From positions 1-23,080 of IMG/VR virus record IMGVR_UViG_3300042389_000121: 23,080 nt of DNA; one strand, written 5' to 3'. The notes beneath the pieces are model-generated. The model was given only the letters and a program-made list of their open reading frames with translations, searched no databases and was not told the origin of the DNA. Positions 1 through 6,908 of the stretch are shown here, piece after piece. A program made the translations under genes and the position numbers. The first letter of the stretch is position 1. Every line of letters begins with the position of its first letter. The stretch is from a virus.

Positions 1-1999
1 TGTCTCCTTCTCCCACTTTTGGCAGTCCCACTTCGGGTTGTTCGCTGCGTGACATGCCTTCCTCTGTGCTTGGCTCTTGAATGGCATTGCTTCTTTCGAT
101 TAAAAGGTTAGATGTTTCTTTATCATTAGACACACCAATCTTGTGTGCTTTAAAATCATTGGCAGTCATGCCACTTATAATCTCTGTGAACTTATCCTTG
201 GCATACTCAACACCATCAATGGTATATGACGGCACACCAACACGGGTATGAGCCACGATATCGTTGACTAACTGATTGATATACTCACGATTGTTTCCCT
301 CGGGAACTTCTTTGTTCTGAGTTACGTTCAGAATCTCATCATTGATGCGCCTAATCTCATCAGAGTAGTACTCTGCCCTATCCTTGGTGGATGTCAATTC
401 TTTCTTTGCTGCCAATAAATCCATCAGACGGGTGACTGTCTCGGGTTTTGGGGTAGTATTCTTTCCCTTACCGACACTTAATAGGTCTGTGGCAGCACGA
501 TAGTTCGATACGTTCTCTTGGATTCGATTGTAAGCCTGCTCATCAATCCTACCCAATCTATTCATCATCTCACTCCACTTAACTACCCGCTCCATAGATG
601 TGCTGACAAGCGGGAGATTCTCGGGGTTCATAAGCCTATCAGCGACACCTCTTATCTTCTCATCAGCCTCTTTCTGCGATGGAAGCTTTTCTTTCTGAGA
701 CATAGCTACAGCCTGCAAAGTGCCTCCCATTGCGCTACCCATGAATGCGCCTTGTAGCATACTCTCTCCGACACCATCCATTATCTTAATGTCGGGTTTG
801 TATCCCGAATATTTATTGATAACGTTCTGAGAAAGCTGAGTCGCTCCCTCCTCGAAAGAATCACCTAAAGGCGCAAGCCAAGGGTTTGTGATAAGCATAT
901 CAACGAAGCCGTTCTTGATTCCTTTGCGTACAACACCCTCTGCAACATCCTTACCTTCTCGCTCAATAAGCTTCCTTATTGCTGCTCCCGTTGCTCCTGC
1001 TCCCAATACGCTTTCAAATGTGTACTCCATAGACCCCGACAAAAGGCTCACAAGAGCAAGTCTGTCTTGACCTATCTTCTCATAGTCGTTATCATCCAAT
1101 GACTGCTGATATGACTGCTCGGCAAATGTACCTACTTGCATCCCAACCATAGCAGGCGAAGCAGCACCGCCCGATGCAGCAATAGCCACAGTAGTTGGCA
1201 GAGACTGAGCCGTACCGCTAATAAGATTTCTGAAACCTAATCCAACATCACCTTCTGAAAATGCAGTTAAAGCACCCTTATCCAATTCGGGGTTTATGGT
1301 TCTGACATACTTGTCTATCTCCTTGCCACGCTCAAATAAGTAGTTCTTGGTATTCTCCATATGAGCAATAGGGTTCAACTCAACACCCGCAACATCGGCA
1401 GATTGTACCCAAGGAGTATCTCTCCAATGCTGAACGGGAATGCCTAATGCTCTTGGCGCTGAACTTGCAACATCCCAAGCAATCTCGGGTACACCTAATG
1501 CGCCCGAGACAAGCTTACTTGTCCCCGACTCAACTTGCCCTTCAATTTCCTTCTGGAACAGAAGACCTTTGAAGATTAACGATGCTGCCTTGGTGAGGAA
1601 GTTCCCCTCCTTCTTCTCCTCGCTTGGAGGATTTTCAGCTGCCTTATATGCGTTAGATATCGACTGTTCTTTATTTAGATTATGCTGAGATAGTGGGTCT
1701 ATCTGCTCTATCTTGTCTCCGATAGCCTCCATTGCTGATGGATTCGAAGAAGTTTGCAAGTCTGTCGTAGCAGATGCGATAGTAACCTCTTTTTTTTTTA
1801 CAGTAGGCTCAGATGTTTTTCCTACTAATACACCAAACTCAGCTATCGACTTCTGATAACCTTCCCCTTTGACATACTCATACATATCATTGAACACATC
1901 ATTATTGGTATACAACAATGTAGTGAACTCGTTGATGTCTTTTGTATATCCCTCTGATACGGCTCTATTATACAAGTCTTTTAATACTTCCTCATTCAT
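1..1999 (-). CDS. Large internal virion (cargo/polyvalent-type) protein, N-terminal part; runs off left edge
   Basis: An open frame starts with ATG at 1999, four bases after the stop of the upstream gene, and stays open to the window edge, giving 666 complete residues. Residues 9-29 and 39-60 are two copies of a short motif, each with an aromatic start, a central GY(T/Q)K and a following EF. A low-complexity linker rich in S, T, K and E follows. Then come hydrophobic Gly/Ala-rich stretches (about 255-290 and 408-433) separated by a helical part containing EEGATQLSQN (about 383-392). This mix is typical of very large phage proteins that are packaged and ejected with the DNA, and of polyvalent proteins that carry enzymatic domains further on. 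No catalytic domain is visible in this part. In crAss-like phages the virion RNA polymerase is one of the giant cargo proteins, so the missing C-terminal part matters. The role is inferred from position and composition. Confidence 0.7.
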   Translation of the reverse strand, partial: MNEEVLKDLYNRAVSEGYTKDINEFTTLLYTNNDVFNDMYEYVKGEGYQKSIAEFGVLVGKTSEPTVKKKEVTIASATTDLQTSSNPSAMEAIGDKIEQIDPLSQHNLNKEQSISNAYKAAENPPSEEKKEGNFLTKAASLIFKGLLFQKEIEGQVESGTSKLVSGALGVPEIAWDVASSAPRALGIPVQHWRDTPWVQSADVAGVELNPIAHMENTKNYLFERGKEIDKYVRTINPELDKGALTAFSEGDVGLGFRNLISGTAQSLPTTVAIAASGGAASPAMVGMQVGTFAEQSYQQSLDDNDYEKIGQDRLALVSLLSGSMEYTFESVLGAGATGAAIRKLIEREGKDVAEGVVRKGIKNGFVDMLITNPWLAPLGDSFEEGATQLSQNVINKYSGYKPDIKIMDGVGESMLQGAFMGSAMGGTLQAVAMSQKEKLPSQKEADEKIRGVADRLMNPENLPLVSTSMERVVKWSEMMNRLGRIDEQAYNRIQENVSNYRAATDLLSVGKGKNTTPKPETVTRLMDLLAAKKELTSTKDRAEYYSDEIRRINDEILNVTQNKEVPEGNNREYINQLVNDIVAHTRVGVPSYTIDGVEYAKDKFTEIISGMTANDFKAHKIGVSNDKETSNLLIERSNAIQEPSTEEGMSRSEQPEVGLPKVGEGD
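1790..1799 (-). other. A10 homopolymer inside coding sequence
   Basis: On the coding strand, ten consecutive A residues (the end of a GTA codon plus three AAA codons) encode V-K-K-K at about residues 67-70 of the cargo-like protein, just after its two motif repeats. Runs of this length are possible sites of polymerase slippage or of sequencing error. The frame is open on both sides with coherent protein, so the length given is probably right. Confidence 0.55.
1820..1975 (-). repeat. Two-copy GY(T/Q)K..EF protein repeat
   Basis: Two motif copies of about 21 residues, spaced 30 residues apart, lie at the N-terminus of the cargo-like protein. Shared positions are (L/M)Y at the start, EGY(T/Q)K in the centre, I.EF after it and a closing L. 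The copies differ in most other residues, so this is an old protein-level duplication and not a recent DNA repeat. A likely role is a virion-incorporation or protein-binding tag, but that is inference. Confidence 0.6.
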
Positions 2000-2003
2000 A
2001 TCG

Positions 2004-3878
2004 TTATAGGGGTTTATAGTTGACTTTTTTAGTAGTTGATTCTTTCCCTTTATCTATAAGAGCGTCAGACGAAATGAATGTTTCTCCCGATTTAGCTGAA
2101 GATGCTAAGTCATATATGTTCTTTATTATCCTCTTTATCTCTGACTCCAAGTTTGCCCCCTTCTTCATTGGGATACGGATAACACCCTTCATTACGCTCG
2201 GAAGACTTATCCTTACGTTGGTAACACCACCAACCTCCTCAGGTGCTATTGACATCTGACTTGTTGCTGAAGGAGGCAAGGTCTGAAGTATAGTAGTTAC
2301 AACGGCAGCTGCATTTTTAGCTGTCTCTGTCTCACTATAGAATTTAAAATTTGTACCCCTCTTAAAGGTTGAATTAAAATAGTCATCAAGTCCTTTAGGT
2401 GACATTTTACCTTCACCGTCATTAACAGCAACGTAAGCCTCGTTATATGCAGGAGTCTTAACTCCTTGTTTAGCCCCGCCCGTAGCAGTAGAATATACTT
2501 CCTTTCCCGTGAATCCAACAGATTTTAGTACACGTTTAGTGTCACTCATACCTGACAATACAGTTGCACCTGTAGTCCAATTTTCATATGGGATTATGGC
2601 TCCTTTACTATCCTTAAAAGGTAGTATATATGCGGGGTCTCCATTTTTATAAGTTATAACAAGGTTATCATCTTGTTTCACTATATCTTTAATCTCAGGC
2701 TTAAGCCCCTTAAAATAGTTAGCTGCCATATCTTGCTGCGCTTCAGTACCCGTATATAGTAGACCCAAATTTGAAGCTATATCTTCCTTTTGTTTTTTTT
2801 CATCTCCACGTGCATAGTCAGCCTCTGTAGGACGATAAGGAGCGGGAGGAGCAAACTTCTGCTCGGGAGTCACCTTGTAGTCAAGCATGGTACGAAGCCT
2901 TGACTGCACCTTATCCTTGGCATCTTTCTCCTGCTCGGGAGTAAGTGAAGGAACAAGCCTTCCCGATGACGGTTGGTTCGGGTCTTCTTTAAGTAGAATA
3001 TGGTTGGCATCAACTGCCTTTGGGTCTAACGTAAACGTGTACGTCTGACCATTAGGAGCGGTCTTAACAAAATCAGTAAGAATACTACCTACATTTCTTG
3101 GGTCAACCATGAGGCTTTCTATAATATTTCCCTCAGTCTTTTGATACTCGGGACTCAATAGTACGCTCTCAACTGTTGATGCGCCTTCAACACCCGCTGC
3201 TTTTGCTGTAGTTATATACTCGCCCAATGTCCCCGATATAGCAGTTAGCTTTCCGACAACATCAAACTTATTAATCTTCTCATTCATCCTTGCCTTTAGG
3301 CTTGAGATGGTTGAGTACTTAGACCTATCGGGGTCTAATATCATCTGCCCCGTCTTAGGGTCTTTGATTTTATTCCCGACACTAACAGTATAATCTGTCG
3401 GACTGATATACAAAGCTGTCTTTGAGAAGTTGCTGAGACCATCGTTTATCTCCATCTCAAACTGCTCTTGGAAAGCAGACTCGCCTTTAGCGTATCTGTC
3501 CATCTTTTCTTTGTATAGCGTATTCCACTCAGTAAGCAATCCAAATGCATTGTTCGTGCCGTCAGTTATGTTCTGGCGCATAACAGTATAGTCTTTAACG
3601 CTAAGGATACCACGCTTGAGAAGTCTGTCTTGCAGAAGCCTTGCCTCCTTTGCGTTTGAGGCATAGTCTAAAGACCACTTGTTTAGGTTGTCATTCTCGC
3701 CGATAGGATTTGACTCCAACACTTGTCCGAACTGACGACTTGACTCATCAATAGCAGCCTTCTTTTCTTCACGCAACTTGTTCTGCTCTTGAAGCATGTC
3801 GGTAAGGTTCTTACCAATCTCTGCCCAATTTACATCGTTCTGAACATTGCGTTCCGCAAATTTATAGTATGTACTCAT
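2004..3878 (-). CDS. Structural/internal virion protein, 624 residues
   Basis: ATG start 15 bases after the upstream stop; TAA stop followed closely by the next gene. The N-terminal quarter is strongly helical and charged (for example LREEKKAAIDESSRQF near residue 35), and the middle and C-terminal parts are mixed alpha/beta with many K, D and T residues. There is no signal peptide, membrane segment or catalytic motif. It sits between a small helical internal-protein candidate and a giant cargo candidate, so the best guess is a virion protein of the cargo/ejection set in the crAss-like arrangement. The N-terminal pattern resembles a conserved hypothetical family I associate with uncultured aquatic phages, but I cannot name a characterised homologue. 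The real start is well supported because the sequence is coherent from the first residue. Confidence 0.75.
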   Translation of the reverse strand: MSTYYKFAERNVQNDVNWAEIGKNLTDMLQEQNKLREEKKAAIDESSRQFGQVLESNPIGENDNLNKWSLDYASNAKEARLLQDRLLKRGILSVKDYTVMRQNITDGTNNAFGLLTEWNTLYKEKMDRYAKGESAFQEQFEMEINDGLSNFSKTALYISPTDYTVSVGNKIKDPKTGQMILDPDRSKYSTISSLKARMNEKINKFDVVGKLTAISGTLGEYITTAKAAGVEGASTVESVLLSPEYQKTEGNIIESLMVDPRNVGSILTDFVKTAPNGQTYTFTLDPKAVDANHILLKEDPNQPSSGRLVPSLTPEQEKDAKDKVQSRLRTMLDYKVTPEQKFAPPAPYRPTEADYARGDEKKQKEDIASNLGLLYTGTEAQQDMAANYFKGLKPEIKDIVKQDDNLVITYKNGDPAYILPFKDSKGAIIPYENWTTGATVLSGMSDTKRVLKSVGFTGKEVYSTATGGAKQGVKTPAYNEAYVAVNDGEGKMSPKGLDDYFNSTFKRGTNFKFYSETETAKNAAAVVTTILQTLPPSATSQMSIAPEEVGGVTNVRISLPSVMKGVIRIPMKKGANLESEIKRIIKNIYDLASSAKSGETFISSDALIDKGKESTTKKVNYKPL

Positions 3879-3893
3879 TGTGTGTCTTTTACG

Positions 3894-4718
3894 TTAGTCG
3901 AAATTAAAAACAGTCTCGGGTGATGGTGTGCCATTCGGGTCATATATCTTCAGCTTCAAGCTTTTTAAGAATGAAGTCTTCTGTAAATCTAACCACGATT
4001 GGAACTCATTTTGAGTCATCTTACCTACATGGCTAACATCGACACCGTCTACAGTCCCAAGGTTTGATATTGAAGATTGTAATGTGTCTCCCGACCAAGG
4101 CACTTCTGCTTTAACTGCTCCTTCTTGAGCATCGCCCAATCCGACTTGCGCTTTTGCATTTGAATCCTTTGGGTATAGCGATACAAGACCAATGGCTTGC
4201 TGTGCCGTATTAGCTAAGCCTTGGAATCCCTGCGACAAATTGGCTTGCCTTGACTCAGCAGCTTGAGCAGCAGCCATCTGCGCCCCTGCAACTTCTTCCA
4301 AATCTAACTGAGTCTTTATGTCACGGAGTCGGCTGTCCTCAGATGTGACCATCTTGTTTAAGGCATCTTGCTCTTTTGTCATAGCTGAACGAATCTGACC
4401 TTGACCTTCCTGCTCAGCCATCTGAACCCTTCCCGCTGTAGATGCGACACCACGCTCAGACTCTCGTCCTGCCTCTGTAGATTGCGCCCCTGCTGCTAAT
4501 AACGCTTGCCTCTCTAAGTCGTATGGCTCTTTAGCAATAGCTAACTGCTTATAGAAGTTTACGTCAAGTTTCTTTCTTGCCTCCTTCATTGCCATCTCAG
4601 CATCATGCTCAGCAGCAAGTTGAAGATTCCTCTGCTTACCTGCTTGGATAAATGATGTTGTCGTTGTTGCTGCTGACATTGCTAATCCTGCCACAGCTAA
4701 TACTGTCCCAATTGCCAT
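3894..4718 (-). CDS. Internal virion / DNA-ejection-type protein, 274 residues
   Basis: The N-terminus (residues 1-25) is a small-residue hydrophobic helix rich in Ala, Gly, Val and Thr that could insert into a membrane. Residues 30-170 form a long Ala/Gln/Glu-rich helical region with the heptad-like, low-aromatic composition of podovirus internal core proteins such as T7 gp14. The C-terminal 80 residues are more globular. The ATG follows the stop of the acetyltransferase gene by one base, which suggests translational coupling. A role in forming a DNA-translocation channel on ejection is inferred from composition and position; there is no diagnostic motif. Alternatives are a tail-tip chaperone or a generic structural protein. 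Confidence 0.7.
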   Translation of the reverse strand: MAIGTVLAVAGLAMSAATTTTSFIQAGKQRNLQLAAEHDAEMAMKEARKKLDVNFYKQLAIAKEPYDLERQALLAAGAQSTEAGRESERGVASTAGRVQMAEQEGQGQIRSAMTKEQDALNKMVTSEDSRLRDIKTQLDLEEVAGAQMAAAQAAESRQANLSQGFQGLANTAQQAIGLVSLYPKDSNAKAQVGLGDAQEGAVKAEVPWSGDTLQSSISNLGTVDGVDVSHVGKMTQNEFQSWLDLQKTSFLKSLKLKIYDPNGTPSPETVFNFD

Positions 4719-4719
4719 A

Positions 4720-5130
4720 TTATAGTTTCTTAAAATGTTCTGAGTTATATGCGATTCCTTCTATAAATCCTAAGTTGATAAGCCTGTTGCTTAGGGAGTT
4801 ATTGCTTATCAACGCATATGCATATTTATACCCTAAGTTCCTGCTTATATTAGTAAGTGTATCAATTAGAATACTTAATGCATCCCGTCTTTCGGGCTTT
4901 TTATTGTACCCTTTGTTTGACACTATCCAATTTATCCACGCTGTATTAGAATTGTTAGCGTATAAGAACCCTGCACAGACAGGTGTTTCCCCATCAAGTA
5001 CCATGACTCCTCCACTACCATTTTCAGGAAGTATATCCCTTATAGGGGCTTTCATTCCCCAATCAGCCCACCACCCGACAAGGATAGCATCATAATCAGT
5101 TTCTACGAGTGGTCTAATTTCAAAGTCCAT
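4720..5130 (-). CDS. GNAT-family N-acetyltransferase-like protein, 136 residues
   Basis: Length and layout fit a single GNAT domain, which transfers an acetyl group from acetyl-CoA to an amine. An N-terminal strand with IRPL..TDYDAI (5-16) is followed by an acidic loop, a central strand pair GGVMVLDGETPVCAGFLY (40-57), then a strand AWINWIVSN (64-72) and the pyrophosphate-loop region KKPERRDAL (77-85). The end has the familiar NNSLSNRLINLGFIEG pattern (110-125). The classical acetyl-CoA motif R/Q-x-x-G-x-G/A is not clear; KKPERR occupies that place. The gene lies among virion genes and heads the unit that encodes the internal proteins, with a promoter-like box seven bases before its ATG. The substrate is unknown: modification of a virion or host protein, or an antibacterial-type resistance function, are possible. 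Confidence 0.8.
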   Translation of the reverse strand: MDFEIRPLVETDYDAILVGWWADWGMKAPIRDILPENGSGGVMVLDGETPVCAGFLYANNSNTAWINWIVSNKGYNKKPERRDALSILIDTLTNISRNLGYKYAYALISNNSLSNRLINLGFIEGIAYNSEHFKKL

Positions 5131-5137
5131 GGTGGTA

Positions 5138-5145
5138 CAAAGATA
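5138..5145 (-). promoter_or_regulatory. Bacteroidota-type -7 promoter box before the acetyltransferase gene
   Basis: The minus strand reads TATCTTTGTA, matching TAnnTTTG, with only seven bases between the box and the ATG at 5130. No TTG was found at the expected -33 distance. If active, the transcript would be almost leaderless. It shares its ten bases exactly with the boxes at 13221 and 16690. Confidence 0.5.
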
Positions 5146-5153
5146 TTAATTTT

Positions 5154-5948
5154 TTACGGATAACTTTTCATAACGGATGATTCTACTGCAAACAGCTCTA
5201 TATGTGATGTTGAGTCATTCTCCAATTCAAATATACAGTAGTGTCCTAATACCCCATGCGATTCAGCAACCGAGTTTTTTACGAACATAAAGTAGGCATC
5301 TACAATTGGTATAGTTACAAGTGGTAGGTTCTGAACGGTAATCTTATTTATGCCATTAGGAATATCTACTGTAACGAGATAAACCTCCCCTGCATAGATA
5401 GGATTAGTATATGGGGGAATAGCGTAATAAAGAGTATCCCCACAGCTTATGATGTTTCCTATTGATACAAGTGGTGATATGGAGAAGTTTACCTCTACCA
5501 ACGAAGGAAGTAACGTAACTAATGACTCTCCCCTTCCGATCCCATTTATCGACCTTAACACATACTCATCTGATGATGCAGGGATTGAACCTGAGTTTCT
5601 TACAAATGCAAAGAACGACTGCTCCTTCTTCTCAAACCATGCCTCATCAATGTACCCCGTGTTCTGCATATCAGTAGTCAATGATGCTCCCCATGCAGCA
5701 TCTCCCTCTAAGTTTAATGTCTTAAAGAGTTTGTTTACAAGAGGCTCATCATTAAACACGCTACGAATCTTTGATGTGTATTGCTGTCCATAAAAGTTAT
5801 TACGGATTGGATGTGAGTTATGCTTGTACAGGTTGCCATTATTAAATGAGTAGAAATTATTATTCATCCCAATCATCCAATCGGGGATGTAAGAATAAAA
5901 TGAAGCCCATCCTTGCGCTCCCTCGCTAAATGTTAGTGTATATTCCAT
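5154..5948 (-). CDS. Virion structural protein, 264 residues
   Basis: A beta-rich, aromatic protein with few charged clusters. The N-terminal third carries the pattern GWASFYSYIPDWMIGMNNNF (residues 13-32), followed by NNGNLYKHN and later KLFKTLNLEGDAAW. I recognise this as a conserved hypothetical family often placed beside, or fused to, the large tail protein in uncultured Bacteroidota phages. The rest looks like a beta-sandwich. No signal peptide or enzyme motif is seen. It follows the 305-residue protein after ten bases, with no promoter in between, so it belongs to the tail unit. A place on the tail exterior or tail tip is inferred. Confidence 0.7.
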   Translation of the reverse strand: MEYTLTFSEGAQGWASFYSYIPDWMIGMNNNFYSFNNGNLYKHNSHPIRNNFYGQQYTSKIRSVFNDEPLVNKLFKTLNLEGDAAWGASLTTDMQNTGYIDEAWFEKKEQSFFAFVRNSGSIPASSDEYVLRSINGIGRGESLVTLLPSLVEVNFSISPLVSIGNIISCGDTLYYAIPPYTNPIYAGEVYLVTVDIPNGINKITVQNLPLVTIPIVDAYFMFVKNSVAESHGVLGHYCIFELENDSTSHIELFAVESSVMKSYP

Positions 5949-5958
5949 ATTCTTATTG

Positions 5959-6876
5959 TTAAGGGCAAACCTCTAATGCGACAACGATTCCATTATTATC
6001 AACGTTAAATCTATAATATAATGGGTAAATTCCAACCTTATACCATCCTGCTGATAATTTATTTATACCATACCTATCATGAAATACAAAGTCATATAAC
6101 CCTACAGTACCAAACGACCCATTAACAGGTACATTGTAGTATACAGCCTCATTATCCTCGGCAGCACAAGCCTCCGAGTTTAAATTATATCTTAGGCTTC
6201 CAACAAATTGCGTAAGCAATGTAGGGCATGATATCTCTATATCAAATGCTGTAGATGGGCAAGCTCCAATAATTGTAACAAGTATATCCTCAGGATATGT
6301 GTTAAATTTTGGGATTACCATTACTGATTGGTGTGGTATATCAGCAGTTGTCTTTACTTGATTCAGCAATATAGGTATAGACTGTGTATTACCCGTAGGG
6401 ACAAATGATGACCCGTTATAATTGTACTCATTAAGAATAAACGAATTGCCTGCTAATCCACAATCCTCCGATACCTTGCCAATATATGTAGGTGAGTTTA
6501 TTACTGTACTCGTCAATAATCCATATGACGGGGAACTAAGTTTATTATAAATTGAACCATTATATGTAGCCATTATCCCATCGGGAATGCTAAATGGGTC
6601 AAATCTAATTATTATAGCTCCCGTTGAATTACCCGTGTTTATATTCATAAGGTATACCCCTTCATTCCCCGTTACGCTTATAGTCTCTCCACATGGCGGA
6701 GAGCATGAAGGGCAAGCATTAGGGGCAAGAAGATGTCCACTTACCTGCTCCCTTGCTATAGTGCTATCAGAATAGAACCCATCGGGGGCGTATAATGTTA
6801 GCTCAACATCATAAAATACTGCTGTTGCTTGAAGTAGTGTTGGTGCATTTAGATAATATAATCCGTGGAATGCCAT
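5959..6876 (-). CDS. Cysteine-containing beta-rich structural protein, 305 residues
   Basis: The N-terminal 50 residues are followed by a cysteine motif NACPSCSPPCG (about 53-63), then repeated beta-strand patterns with many N, S, G, T and aromatic residues typical of exposed phage tail or fibre proteins. Further cysteines occur at spaced points (EDCGL, GACPS, SCPTLL, EACAAE, EVCP at the end). There is no signal peptide or catalytic motif. It sits directly after the 1541-residue tail protein, whose C-terminus is also cysteine-rich, so the two may contact each other or share disulfide chemistry in the mature particle. I recall this CPSC-containing pattern from conserved hypothetical proteins of aquatic phages. 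Receptor binding is a reasonable but unproven guess. Confidence 0.7.
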   Translation of the reverse strand: MAFHGLYYLNAPTLLQATAVFYDVELTLYAPDGFYSDSTIAREQVSGHLLAPNACPSCSPPCGETISVTGNEGVYLMNINTGNSTGAIIIRFDPFSIPDGIMATYNGSIYNKLSSPSYGLLTSTVINSPTYIGKVSEDCGLAGNSFILNEYNYNGSSFVPTGNTQSIPILLNQVKTTADIPHQSVMVIPKFNTYPEDILVTIIGACPSTAFDIEISCPTLLTQFVGSLRYNLNSEACAAEDNEAVYYNVPVNGSFGTVGLYDFVFHDRYGINKLSAGWYKVGIYPLYYRFNVDNNGIVVALEVCP

Positions 6877-6908
6877 AGTTTTATTGTTTAATTTATGCTT
6901 TTAGCTTT

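Noticed and set aside
2297-2518. Minus-strand 73-residue frame inside the 624-residue gene
   Set aside because: It is an alternative frame of a coherent larger gene, without its own leader or motif.
4652-5095. Plus-strand open frame of 147 residues
   Set aside because: It lies opposite the internal-protein and acetyltransferase genes, is leucine- and serine-rich in the way of reverse-strand shadows, and has no neighbours on its strand. The minus-strand frames have coherent domains and chained start/stop spacing.
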